This document shows positions 55,892 to 64,000 of a stretch of 64,000 bases of DNA, piece after piece (the first letter of the stretch is position 1; every line of letters begins with the position of its first letter). The notes beneath the pieces are model-generated. The model was not told the DNA's origin. It made no database searches and was given only the letters and a program-made list of their open reading frames with translations. The stretch is from Pseudomonas putida (GTDB lineage: Bacteria > Pseudomonadota > Gammaproteobacteria > Pseudomonadales > Pseudomonadaceae), in NCBI RefSeq assembly GCF_004357765.1, contig NZ_SMTE01000001.1:372001-436000 (forward strand), given 5' to 3'. The translations under genes and the position numbers were made by a program.

Positions 55892-57595
55892 TCAGAACAG
55901 GAAATAACGCTGGGCCAGCGGCAGCTCGCTGGCCGGTTCGCAGACCAGCAGTTCGCCATCGGCGCGCACCTGGTAGGTCTGCGAATCGACTTCGATCACC
56001 GGTTGCAGGGTGTTGAGCAGCATGTCGGCCTTGCGCACCTGGCGGCAGCCGTGAGCCACGCCGATCAGGCTGCGCAGCCCGAGTTCCTCGGCCAGGCCAC
56101 GGTCCATGGCCGCCTGAGGCAGGAACGTCATGCGCGTGGCATGGCGAGCGGCCCCCAGGGCGCCGAACATCGGCCGGTAATGCACCGGCTGCGGGGTCGG
56201 GATCGAGCCGTTGATGTCGCCCATGGGCGCGGTAGCGATCATCCCACCCTTGATCACCAGGGCTGGCTTGACCGCAAAGAACGCCGGTGCCCACAGCACC
56301 AGGTCGGCCAGCTTGCCCACCTCCACCGAGCCGACTTCATGGGCGATGCCGTGGGTCAGCGCAGGGTTGATGGTGTACTTGGCGATGTAGCGCTTGACCC
56401 GGAAGTTGTCGCTGTATGCGCCGTCTGGTGCCAGCGGGCCACGGCGCAGCTTCATCTGGTGGGCCACCTGCCAGGTCCGCAGCACCACTTCGCCGACCCG
56501 CCCCATGGCCTGGGAGTCGGACGAGGTCATGGCGAAAGCGCCCATGTCGTGAAGGATGTCCTCGGCGGCGATGGTTTCGCGACGGATGCGCGACTCGGCG
56601 AAGGCCACGTCCTCGGCGATGCTTGGGTCCAGGTGGTGGCAGACCATGAGCATGTCCAGGTGCTCGTCGACGGTGTTGACCGTATAGGGCAGGGTCGGGT
56701 TGGTCGACGACGGCAGTACGTTGCCCTGTCCAGCCGCGCGAATGATGTCCGGGGCATGGCCGCCACCGGCGCCCTCGGTATGGAAGGTATGAATGGTACG
56801 ATCGCCGATGGCCGCCAGGGTGTCCTCGATGCAACCGGACTCATTGAGGGTATCGGTGTGGATCGCCACCTGGATATCCATTTCCTCGGCCACACCCAGG
56901 CAACAGTCGATGGCTGCCGGGGTCGAGCCCCAGTCCTCATGCAGCTTCAGACCGACCGCGCCAGCGGCGATCTGTTCGCGCAGAGCCTCCGGACGCGAAG
57001 CATTGCCCTTGCCCAGCAAACCGATGTTGATCGGCAAGGTATCGGCAGCCTGGAGCATGCGCGCCAGATACCAGGGGCCCGGTGTGCAGGTAGTGGCGTT
57101 GGTGCCGGTGGCCGGACCGGTGCCGCCGCCGATGAAGGTGGTGACGCCACTGGTCAGCGCCTCCTCGACCTGCTGTGGGCAGATGAAGTGGATGTGCGAA
57201 TCGATACCGCCAGCGGTGACGATCTTGCCTTCGGCCGCGATCACCTCGGTCCCCGGCCCTACCGGCACGGTCACGCCCGGCTGCACGTCGGGGTTGCCGG
57301 CCTTGCCAATCGCGGCAATGCGCCCGTGCTTGACGCCGATGTCGGCCTTGACGATGCCCCAGTGGTCGATGATCAAGGCATTGGTCAAGACCAGGTCCAT
57401 GGCTTCGGCTGCGAGCATCTGGCCCTGGCCCATGCCATCACGAATGACCTTGCCACCCCCGAACTTGACCTCTTCGCCATAGATCGTGAAATCCTTCTCG
57501 ACCTCCACCCACAGCGCAGTGTCGGCCAGGCGCACGCGGTCGCCGACGGTGGGGCCGAACATGTCGGCATAGGCCCGGCGGGAAATACGGCTCAT
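55892..57595 (-). CDS. ureC: Urease alpha (catalytic) subunit
   Basis: 567 aa, full length. Active-site residues are intact: [11 protein letters not shown] (two Ni-binding His), carbamylated Lys in [33 protein letters not shown], flap Cys-His in MLMVCHHLD and a late Asp in [10 protein letters not shown]. It hydrolyses urea to ammonia and carbamate. The start overlaps ureB (ATGA). Confidence 0.98.
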   Translation of the reverse strand: MSRISRRAYADMFGPTVGDRVRLADTALWVEVEKDFTIYGEEVKFGGGKVIRDGMGQGQMLAAEAMDLVLTNALIIDHWGIVKADIGVKHGRIAAIGKAGNPDVQPGVTVPVGPGTEVIAAEGKIVTAGGIDSHIHFICPQQVEEALTSGVTTFIGGGTGPATGTNATTCTPGPWYLARMLQAADTLPINIGLLGKGNASRPEALREQIAAGAVGLKLHEDWGSTPAAIDCCLGVAEEMDIQVAIHTDTLNESGCIEDTLAAIGDRTIHTFHTEGAGGGHAPDIIRAAGQGNVLPSSTNPTLPYTVNTVDEHLDMLMVCHHLDPSIAEDVAFAESRIRRETIAAEDILHDMGAFAMTSSDSQAMGRVGEVVLRTWQVAHQMKLRRGPLAPDGAYSDNFRVKRYIAKYTINPALTHGIAHEVGSVEVGKLADLVLWAPAFFAVKPALVIKGGMIATAPMGDINGSIPTPQPVHYRPMFGALGAARHATRMTFLPQAAMDRGLAEELGLRSLIGVAHGCRQVRKADMLLNTLQPVIEVDSQTYQVRADGELLVCEPASELPLAQRYFLF

Positions 57596-57909
57596 GCCCT
57601 GCCCTCCAGCGCGCCCATCACCTTGCCCTGGAAGCCGTGGACCTCGCGCTTGCCGGCGTAAGCCACCAACTGCACGGTACGCGACTGGCCCGGCTCGAAA
57701 CGCACGGCGGTGCCGGCTGGAATATCCAGACGAAAGCCGCGGGTCGGCTGGCGCTCGAACACCAGCGCGTCGTTGACCTCATAGAAGTGGTAGTGCGAAC
57801 CGACCTGCACCGGCCGGTCGCCATGATTGGCGACGCTGACGCTGACTGTTTCGCGACCGACATTGAGTTCGATGTCGCCGTCGGCGACCTGGATTTCTCC
57901 TGGAATCAT
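57592..57909 (-). CDS. ureB: Urease beta subunit
   Basis: 105 aa from [46 protein letters not shown], the canonical UreB sequence. AGGAG precedes the ATG at 57909. It forms the structural trimer unit with UreA and UreC. Confidence 0.97.
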   Translation of the reverse strand: MIPGEIQVADGDIELNVGRETVSVSVANHGDRPVQVGSHYHFYEVNDALVFERQPTRGFRLDIPAGTAVRFEPGQSRTVQLVAYAGKREVHGFQGKVMGALEGRA

Positions 57910-57928
57910 GCTGGGCTCCTGGGCCGGT

Positions 57929-58231
57929 TCAAACGATGGGGTCATGCACGGTCACAAGCTTCGTGCCGTCGGGGAACGTGGCTTCGACCTGCACGTCATG
58001 GAGCATCTCGGCGACGCCCTCCATCACCTGCTCGCGGCCAAGCACTTCACGGCCCAAGCTCATCAGCTCGGCCACCGTGCGGCCATCACGGGCGCCTTCG
58101 AGCACCGCCGCGCTGATCAGCGCCACCGCTTCCGGATAGTTGAGCCTAAGGCCGCGGGCCAGGCGCCGTTCTGCCAGCAGTGCGGCAGTGAACAGCAGCA
58201 GTTTGTCTTTCTCTCTAGGGGTCAGCTCCAT
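57929..58231 (-). CDS. ureA: Urease gamma subunit
   Basis: 100 aa starting [40 protein letters not shown] and containing [19 protein letters not shown]-type C-terminal residues, as in UreA of other bacteria (100 aa). It is separate from UreB, as usual in proteobacteria. Confidence 0.97.
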   Translation of the reverse strand: MELTPREKDKLLLFTAALLAERRLARGLRLNYPEAVALISAAVLEGARDGRTVAELMSLGREVLGREQVMEGVAEMLHDVQVEATFPDGTKLVTVHDPIV

Positions 58232-58240
58232 GGCGCTCTC

Positions 58241-59074
58241 TCAAGTGGCCCAGATGCGCGGCGGGCACGCGGGCAGGCCGAGGACGGCCGGACGCAATAC
58301 GTGCCAGAGGCGCTGCAGGGTGTGTTGCAGGTTTTGGTTGTCGTGGTCGAGCAGGCGGATCACCAGCAGCGAGCCGAGCAATGTCGCGCCGGCGGGGTTA
58401 TCCAGTCGGTCGAGCAGCGCACGCACCTGTTCGAGCACGGCCTGGTCCGCAGGCGCTGCGCAAAAGGTGGCGAGCAGCGGATGCCCGGCGAGCTTGTCGA
58501 GCCGCCCACCCTCGATACGCAGCCGCTCATGCAGGCCGGGGCCATCAGGCAGATCGATCTGCAGTCGGCTGTCGAGCGCACCCAGGTCGAAACGCTCGTT
58601 CATCACCGGTCGCCCCAGGCACAGGGTCTCCCAGGCCAGCAGTCGGGCGCCGGGCGCAAGGCTGAAACGGCTGTCGAGGCTGGCACGGGCGCCATTGAAG
58701 AAGATGCTGTCCTGCGGCAACCACTCCAGCGTGCTGCCGGCCTGCAGGTGAAAATGCTGCGCCAGCCGTGCGGTGGGGCCGATGCTGCGGTAGAACTTGC
58801 TGGCACCGGGCATGGTCAGCAGCGCATGGCTGCCGGGTTCGAGGTGGATATCCAGCTCGAGCCGGTCACCGGCGACGATGCCACCTGGCGGGTGCAGGAC
58901 GTACACGTGGCACGGTGCACCTTCGGGGTAGAAAGGCCGTTGCACCAAAAGAGGTCCAAAATGACGACGCGCACCAAGACGAGTCACGCCATCGCGTTCG
59001 ACGAAGCGCAACTGCAAGTAAGCGCTCCAGCCTGCCGCCTGTTCCGGTTGTTCGATCTGCTCCGCCTGCGACAT
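58241..59074 (-). CDS. ureD: UreD/UreH, urease accessory protein
   Basis: 277 aa. Family motifs are FGPLLVQRPFYPEG, VYVLHPPGGIVAGDRLELDI, PGASKFYRS and WLPQDSIFFNGA. It binds apo-urease and recruits UreF-UreG. First gene of the ure operon, 9 bp before ureA. Confidence 0.95.
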   Translation of the reverse strand: MSQAEQIEQPEQAAGWSAYLQLRFVERDGVTRLGARRHFGPLLVQRPFYPEGAPCHVYVLHPPGGIVAGDRLELDIHLEPGSHALLTMPGASKFYRSIGPTARLAQHFHLQAGSTLEWLPQDSIFFNGARASLDSRFSLAPGARLLAWETLCLGRPVMNERFDLGALDSRLQIDLPDGPGLHERLRIEGGRLDKLAGHPLLATFCAAPADQAVLEQVRALLDRLDNPAGATLLGSLLVIRLLDHDNQNLQHTLQRLWHVLRPAVLGLPACPPRIWAT

Positions 59075-59498
59075 CCCGCGGCCCCTGATAATCCGTGGCC
59101 TGATGGCCGTTTAGAGGGCCAGCCGCGAGGCATCCCCTGGATGCGGCGGGCTGACCACTCGATCAAATTCGCTGGCTGGATATAGCAGGTTGCGGGCCAA
59201 CTCTGCAGGTGAAGGAAGATGAAACATCTGCGGCGAGGGCTCTGGCATGGGGCATGAGCAGCTGCAACGCCCTTTGGAGGGGCGCAGCCAGGCCCTGTTT
59301 CGGTGCCGAGAGGCTCAGGTGAAGGGCGCGAGCATGAAGGGTTCGCTGCGATCGAACTCCCCACCCTTGGAGACCTTCTCGATCATGGACAATTCGTGAC
59401 TGACCGTTCCCGATCCGCGATGGATGTATTATCGTGGCGAGGTGCGCATATAACAGCCGCCCGAGCGATCGGGCATCTGCAAGACAATCGAGGGTGTC
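59075..59498. promoter_or_regulatory. Divergent region between ureD and ilvE
   Basis: 424 bp without a supported gene. A 12-codon mini-ORF with a good Shine-Dalgarno (59219-59257, MKHLRRGLWHGA) is not rich in branched-chain residues, so it is not a classical ilv attenuator. A TATTAT hexamer at 59430 could be a -10 for ilvE, but no matching -35 is evident. Confidence 0.4.
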
Positions 59499-60518
59499 AT
59501 GAGTAACGAGAGCATTAACTGGGACAAGCTGGGTTTCGACTACATCAAGACCGACAAGCGCTACCTGTCCGTATGGCGCAATGGTGAGTGGGACAACGGC
59601 ACCCTGACCGAAGACAACGTGCTGCACATCAGTGAAGGCTCCACTGCCCTGCACTATGGCCAGCAATGCTTCGAGGGCCTCAAGGCCTACCGTTGCAAGG
59701 ACGGCTCGATCAACCTGTTCCGCCCTGACCAGAACGCCGCCCGCATGCAGCGCAGCTGTGCCCGCCTGCTGATGCCGCAGGTGCCGACCGATGTGTTCAT
59801 CGAGGCCTGCAAGCAAGTGGTCAAGGCCAACGAGAAGTTCGTCCCGCCCCACGGCAAAGGCGCCCTCTACCTGCGTCCCTTCGTGATCGGCACCGGTGAC
59901 AACATCGGCGTGCGCACCGCTCCGGAGTTCATCTTCTCGGTCTTCGCCATCCCGGTTGGCTCGTACTTCAAGGGCGGCATGAAGCCGCACAACTTCCAGA
60001 TCTCCAGCTTCGACCGTGCCGCCCCTCAAGGCACCGGTGCAGCCAAGGTCGGTGGCAACTACGCGGCGAGCCTGCAGCCAGGCGCCGAGGCCAAGAAGGC
60101 CAATTTCGCCGACGCTATCTACCTGGACCCGCTGACCCATACCAAGATCGAGGAAGTCGGCTCGGCCAACTTCTTCGGCATCACCGCCAACAACGAGTTC
60201 GTCACCCCCAAGTCGGCCTCGGTATTGCCAGGCATCACTCGCCTGTCGCTGATGGAACTGGCGCAATCGCGCCTGGGCCTGACCGTGATCGAAGGCGACG
60301 TCGAAATCAACAAGCTCGACCGCTTCATCGAAGCAGGCGCTTGCGGCACCGCTGCGGTGATCACCCCGATCGGTGGCATCGAGTACAACGGCAAGCTGCA
60401 CGTGTTCCACGACCTGGAAAAGGTCGGCCCGGTTACCCAAAAGCTCTATAACGAGCTGACCGGCATTCAGAGCGGTGACGTCGAAGCGCCAGCAGGCTGG
60501 ATCGTCAAGGTCGCCTGA
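59499..60518 (+). CDS. ilvE: Branched-chain amino acid aminotransferase
   Basis: 339 aa, a fold-type IV PLP enzyme of the larger BCAT2-like kind. Motifs: STALHYGQQCFEGLKAYRCKDG, catalytic Lys in GTGAAKVGGNYAAS, EEVGSANFFGI and GITRLSLMELAQ. It catalyses the last step of Leu, Ile and Val synthesis and the first step of their catabolism. GAGGGTG precedes the ATG. A strong terminator follows. Confidence 0.96.
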   Translation: MSNESINWDKLGFDYIKTDKRYLSVWRNGEWDNGTLTEDNVLHISEGSTALHYGQQCFEGLKAYRCKDGSINLFRPDQNAARMQRSCARLLMPQVPTDVFIEACKQVVKANEKFVPPHGKGALYLRPFVIGTGDNIGVRTAPEFIFSVFAIPVGSYFKGGMKPHNFQISSFDRAAPQGTGAAKVGGNYAASLQPGAEAKKANFADAIYLDPLTHTKIEEVGSANFFGITANNEFVTPKSASVLPGITRLSLMELAQSRLGLTVIEGDVEINKLDRFIEAGACGTAAVITPIGGIEYNGKLHVFHDLEKVGPVTQKLYNELTGIQSGDVEAPAGWIVKVA

Positions 60519-60539
60519 GGCTTAGCGCCACGCGCAGAG

Positions 60540-60579
60540 ACGGGGCATGCCAGGCAATGGCATGCCCCGTTCTGTTTTT
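60540..60579 (+). terminator. Rho-independent terminator of ilvE
   Basis: A perfect 13-bp stem, ACGGGGCATGCCA (60540-60552) with its complement at 60558-60570, and a 5-nt loop, followed by TCTGTTTTT. Confidence 0.93.
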
Positions 60580-60666
60580 GCGCCACCGGTAGATGAATTT
60601 TTCTTAAATCGCCGCTTGTCTATTCTTTGGCACAATCAAATCTCCATTCGCCGCCCAGGAACCAGC

Positions 60667-61347
60667 ATGCCCCGCGTACTGACCATCGAAGACGACGCCG
60701 TCACCGGACAGGAAATCGTCGCCGAACTCACCAGCCACGGCCTGGACGTGGATTGGGCCGACAACGGCCGTGAGGGCCTGGCCAAGGCCATCGCCGGGGG
60801 ATACGACCTCATTACCCTGGACCGCATGCTGCCTGAAGTCGATGGCCTGACCATCGTCACCACGCTGCGCAACCTGAAGATCGCCACCCCGATCCTCATG
60901 ATCAGCGCCCTTTCCGATGTCGACGAGCGCGTGCGCGGCTTGCGCGCAGGCGGCGACGATTACCTGACCAAGCCATTCGCCTCCGACGAGATGGCCGCTC
61001 GCGTCGAGGTGCTGCTACGCCGCAACAGCGTGCCGATGACCCAGACCCGGCTGCAGGTCGCCGATCTCGAACTGGATCTGATCAGCCACGAAGCACGCCG
61101 CGGGGAGCAGACCCTCAACCTGCTGCCCACCGAATACAAACTGCTGGAATACCTGATGCGCCATGCCGGCCAGGTGATCACACGGATGATGATCTTCGAA
61201 GAAGTCTGGGGCTACCATTTCGACCCGGGCACCAACCTCATCGACGTACACATCGGCCGCCTGCGCAAGAAAATCGATGCGCCCGGCCAGTCGCCGCTGA
61301 TCCGAACCGTTCGGGGCTCCGGCTATGCCATTGCCGAACCCGTCTAA
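60667..61347 (+). CDS. OmpR-family two-component response regulator
   Basis: 226 aa from MPRVLTIEDDAVTGQE (AGGAA upstream). REC domain with Asp in DLITLDRMLPEVDGL and Lys in YLTKPF, and a C-terminal winged helix (LDLISHEARRGEQTLNLLPTEYKLLEYLMRHAGQVITRMMIFEEVWGYHFDPGTNLIDVHIGRLRKKID...RTVRGSGYAI). Its gene overlaps the kinase gene by 23 bp. The target genes and signal are unknown. Confidence 0.96.
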   Translation: MPRVLTIEDDAVTGQEIVAELTSHGLDVDWADNGREGLAKAIAGGYDLITLDRMLPEVDGLTIVTTLRNLKIATPILMISALSDVDERVRGLRAGGDDYLTKPFASDEMAARVEVLLRRNSVPMTQTRLQVADLELDLISHEARRGEQTLNLLPTEYKLLEYLMRHAGQVITRMMIFEEVWGYHFDPGTNLIDVHIGRLRKKIDAPGQSPLIRTVRGSGYAIAEPV

Positions 61348-62716
61348 AGGCTGGAGTTCTTCGACCAGCCGCCTGCTGGCACTGTACAGCTTCCTGTTCG
61401 TGGCCTGGAGCTGCATCCTCATGGGGGTGCTGTACTTCGAGGTGTCCAGTTACCTGAACAAGCTGACGCGCCACTCCATGCTGCAGCGCCAGCACCTGTT
61501 CGCCCACATGAGCGGCAAGCAGCTCGATGATGCCTTGATCGCCAGCCAGGCCTTCGAGGAGCGCGCTTTTGACGCCTATGGCCTGTTCGACGCCCAGCTC
61601 AACCCAATCGGCGGGCGCATCCGCGCCATCCCGCCGGAGCTGGGTATGGACGGCCAGGTGCACGAACTCCAGCGCTGCCTGGACGCCGACGACCCGCATC
61701 TTCCGCGCGACAGCTGCGACGCCGTGGCCATCAAGGTGCAAGACGGCCGCTGGCTGGTGCTGGTGCGTGACAACGGCTCGCTGTTCGTGGTGACGCGGAT
61801 CATTCTCGACGCTTTGCTATGGGGTATCTCCCTGACCCTGATCCCGGGCTTCGCCGGTTGGTACCTGTTGCGACGCCGCCCGCTCAAGCGCATCCGCGCC
61901 ATACAGGCCCAGGCCGAGTTGATCGTCGCTGGCGACCTCACCCACCGCTTGCCGCTGTCCGCCCGACGCGACGAGCTGGACATGCTTGCCGCCATCGTCA
62001 ACGCCATGCTCGACCGCATCGAGCGGCTGATGCACGAGGTCAAAGGAGTTTGCGACAACATTGCCCATGACCTGCGCACGCCACTGACGCGGTTGCGCGC
62101 CCAGCTCTACCGCATCCGTCAGCAAAGTGCTGCCGACTCGCCCCAGGCCGAAGCGCTGGACCAGGCGATAGGCGAGACCGATACACTGATGGCGCGGTTC
62201 CGCGGCCTGTTGCGCATCAGCGAACTGGAAGACCGCCAGCGGCGCGCCGGCTTCGTCCAACTGGACCCGCATGATCTGCTGGTGGAGCTGCATGACTTCT
62301 ACCTGCCACTGGCCGAGGATGGCGGCATTCGATTGCAACTGCAGCAACCTGAACGACTGGCAGCGCTTCACGGCGACCGGGAATTGTTGTTCGAAGCCCT
62401 TGCCAACCTCATGGGCAACGCCATCAAGTTCACGCCAGAGGGCGGCCAGGTGGTCGTGACGGCCCTCCAGAACGAGGCCGGCGTGCATATCGCCATCGAT
62501 GACAGTGGGCCGGGAATCCCAACCGAGGAGCGGGAGGCGGTGCTCAAGCGTTTCTATCGCAGCGAGGAAGGTCACCGTCACGCAGGGTTCGGGCTGGGGC
62601 TGTCGATCGTCGCGGCGATCGTCGACCTGCATGGGTTCGGGCTGGAGGTCGGCGAGAGTGAACTAGGCGGAGCGAGGTTGGTGCTGCACTGCCCGCTGGC
62701 AGGCCAGCCCAAGTAG
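61325..62716 (+). CDS. Membrane sensor histidine kinase
   Basis: 463 aa. Helix 1 (about 14-36), a periplasmic domain (about 40-155) with two Cys (LQRCLDADD, RDSCDAVAIKV), helix 2 (about 158-180), HAMP, H-box NIAHDLRTPLTRL (His about 248) and HATPase_c with NLMGNAIKFTPEGG, DDSGPGIP and HAGFGLGLSIV. It is the partner of the regulator just upstream. The signal cannot be told; the Cys pair could form a disulfide. Confidence 0.95.
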   Translation: MPLPNPSKGWSSSTSRLLALYSFLFVAWSCILMGVLYFEVSSYLNKLTRHSMLQRQHLFAHMSGKQLDDALIASQAFEERAFDAYGLFDAQLNPIGGRIRAIPPELGMDGQVHELQRCLDADDPHLPRDSCDAVAIKVQDGRWLVLVRDNGSLFVVTRIILDALLWGISLTLIPGFAGWYLLRRRPLKRIRAIQAQAELIVAGDLTHRLPLSARRDELDMLAAIVNAMLDRIERLMHEVKGVCDNIAHDLRTPLTRLRAQLYRIRQQSAADSPQAEALDQAIGETDTLMARFRGLLRISELEDRQRRAGFVQLDPHDLLVELHDFYLPLAEDGGIRLQLQQPERLAALHGDRELLFEALANLMGNAIKFTPEGGQVVVTALQNEAGVHIAIDDSGPGIPTEEREAVLKRFYRSEEGHRHAGFGLGLSIVAAIVDLHGFGLEVGESELGGARLVLHCPLAGQPK

Positions 62717-62720
62717 AAAC

Positions 62721-62741
62721 CGGGGCCGCAAAGCGGCCCCG
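62721..62741. terminator. Bidirectional stem-loop between the kinase gene and cysS
   Basis: CGGGGCCGC-AAA-GCGGCCCCG is a perfect 9-bp stem with a triloop between the two convergent stops. T-tracts are poor on both sides (GTTTCTACTT on the minus strand), so termination strength is uncertain. Confidence 0.7.
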
Positions 62742-62751
62742 TCAGCGTCTA

Positions 62752-64000
62752 TCAGTCAGCCAGACGCCAGGTGGTCCCACCCTTGCCATCTTCCAGCACC
62801 ACGCCCATGGCGGTCAGCTGGTCGCGGATACGGTCGGACTCGGCCCAGTTCTTGTCCGCACGCGCCTGCAGGCGCGCCTGGATCAGACCTTCCACTTCGG
62901 CAGCGTCGACCTTGCCTTCGGCACCTGCACGCAGGAACTCGTCGGCATCCAACTGCAGCACACCCAGCACATCGCCCAGTTCGCGCAGGCGACCGGCCAG
63001 GCCGGCAGCGGCTACGGGGTCGCTGTCGCGCAAGCGGTTGATCTCGCGCACCAGATCGAACAGCACGGCGCACGCCTCCGGCGTACCGAAGTCATCGTTC
63101 ATCGCCACACTGAAGCGTTCGACGAAGGCTTCACCGCCTTGGGCCGCGACCCGCGGCAAACCGCGCAGGGCATGATAGAAGCGCTCCAGGGCACCCTTGG
63201 CATCACGCAGGCTGTCTTCGGAGTAGTTGATGGCGCTGCGATAGTGGCTGGCCACCAGCAGATAGCGCACCACTTCCGGGTGATACTTGTCGAGCACGTC
63301 GCGAATGGTGAAGAAGTTGTTCAACGACTTGGACATCTTCTCGCCATTGATGCGAATCATGCCGCAGTGCATCCAGGCGTTGGCGTACTGCTTGCCGGTA
63401 GCGGCTTCGCTCTGGGCGATTTCGTTCTCGTGATGCGGGAACTCAAGGTCACTGCCACCGCCATGGATATCGAAGCTCTCGCCCAGGCAGCAGGTCGACA
63501 TCACCGAGCACTCGATGTGCCAACCAGGACGGCCCGGCCCCCATGGCGACTCCCAGCTCGGCTCACCAGGCTTGACGCCCTTCCACAGCACGAAGTCCAG
63601 GGGGTCCTGCTTGGCCTCGTCGACCTCGATGCGCGCACCGATGCGCAAGTCCTCGATCTTCTTGCGCGACAGCTTGCCGTAACCTTGGAACTTGCCGACC
63701 CGGTAATACACGTCGCCGTTGCCAGGGGCGTAGGCATACCCCTTGTCGATGAGGGTCTGGATCATCGCGTGCATGCCGGCGATATGGTCGGTGGCACGAG
63801 GCTCCTGGTCTGGCGGCAGGATGTTGAGGCGGCGCTCGTCTTCGTGCATCGCGTCGATCATGCGGGCGGTCAGCGCGTCGAACGACTCGCCGTTTTCATT
63901 GGCCCGGTTGATGATCTTGTCGTCGATGTCGGTGATGTTGCGCACGTAAGTCAGCTCATAGCCGCTCTTGCGCAGCCAGCGGGTGACCAGGTCGAAGGCC
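62752..64000 (-). CDS. cysS: Cysteinyl-tRNA synthetase (C-terminal part, 5' end off the window)
   Basis: About 415 C-terminal residues are in the window; the first codons and the HIGH motif lie beyond 64000. Visible: [16 protein letters not shown], zinc-site residues in [10 protein letters not shown] and [15 protein letters not shown], class I KMSKS in [13 protein letters not shown], the DALR-like helical domain and the C-terminal [31 protein letters not shown]. It charges tRNA-Cys. Essential housekeeping gene. Confidence 0.97.
   Translation of the reverse strand, partial: AFDLVTRWLRKSGYELTYVRNITDIDDKIINRANENGESFDALTARMIDAMHEDERRLNILPPDQEPRATDHIAGMHAMIQTLIDKGYAYAPGNGDVYYRVGKFQGYGKLSRKKIEDLRIGARIEVDEAKQDPLDFVLWKGVKPGEPSWESPWGPGRPGWHIECSVMSTCCLGESFDIHGGGSDLEFPHHENEIAQSEAATGKQYANAWMHCGMIRINGEKMSKSLNNFFTIRDVLDKYHPEVVRYLLVASHYRSAINYSEDSLRDAKGALERFYHALRGLPRVAAQGGEAFVERFSVAMNDDFGTPEACAVLFDLVREINRLRDSDPVAAAGLAGRLRELGDVLGVLQLDADEFLRAGAEGKVDAAEVEGLIQARLQARADKNWAESDRIRDQLTAMGVVLEDGKGGTTWRLAD

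Noticed and set aside
59219-59257. ilv attenuator leader peptide before ilvE
   Set aside because: The 12-codon frame lacks a run of Leu, Val or Ile codons and no alternative hairpins with a T-tract follow.
1-64000. Genomic island, prophage or CRISPR array
   Set aside because: No integrase, transposase, tRNA-flanked boundary, spaced repeats or sustained change in composition was seen.

Overview
The window is a high-GC, gene-dense chromosomal stretch from a Pseudomonas of the P. putida group. This is inferred from protein-level recognition of mnxG, mexEF-oprN, hpd, imuA-imuB-dnaE2 with lexA2 and the ure operon, plus the typical P. putida REP sequence around GCGGGTTTACCCGC. I see no rRNA, tRNA, CRISPR array, insertion sequence or prophage.

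Layout. (1) 1-8834, minus strand: one long, mostly overlapping gene chain running from a receiver-domain protein through a GspE/PilB-type ATPase, PilM/N/O/P-like inner-membrane proteins, a TPR-secretin lipoprotein and three pseudopilins straight into the curli export genes csgE, csgF and csgG (csgG leaves the window). (2) 9077-20440, minus strand: a manganese-oxidase operon with mnxG (1943 aa multicopper oxidase), a membrane-anchored beta-propeller protein, two SCO-type copper chaperones, a cytochrome c fused to a periplasmic binding protein, and a SurA-N-like lipoprotein. (3) 20716-24093: small housekeeping and hypothetical genes (DUF1652-like, pirin, alpha/beta hydrolase, GNAT). (4) 24256-30101: a MexEF-OprN efflux operon with a MexT-like box, closed by a clear terminator. 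(5) 30278-42113: a HEAT/TPR protein, hybrid sensor kinase, DJ-1/PfpI protein, an orphan CSS-EAL-like sensor stub, hpd, a CSS-EAL phosphodiesterase, RarD, TerC-CBS with a small overlapping upstream ORF, LysE and AraC. (6) 42134-46955: short-chain acyl CoA-transferase and transporter genes with a divergent LysR regulator and an aldo/keto reductase. (7) 46965-52711: the SOS mutagenesis cassette lexA2-imuA-imuB-dnaE2. (8) 52798-59074: a HAD phosphatase and the urease operon ureDABCE-hupE-ureFG. (9) 59499-64000: ilvE, an OmpR/EnvZ-type two-component pair, and cysS running off the right edge.

The most interesting signal is regulatory and architectural. The pilus/secretion-curli operon and the mnx operon each have a near-consensus sigma-54 promoter (8899-8914 and 20479-20494). 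Each also has a pair of CCCC/GGGG dyads 60-165 bp upstream, including a shared TCCCC-N6-GGGGCAA element. This suggests that one NtrC-family activator (MnxR is the obvious candidate from P. putida GB-1 literature) switches on manganese oxidation together with an export/fibre apparatus. The apparatus itself is a hybrid: a type II secretion/type IV pilus-like assembly lacking a visible GspF/PilC platform protein or prepilin peptidase, with its last pseudopilin gene translationally overlapped to csgE.
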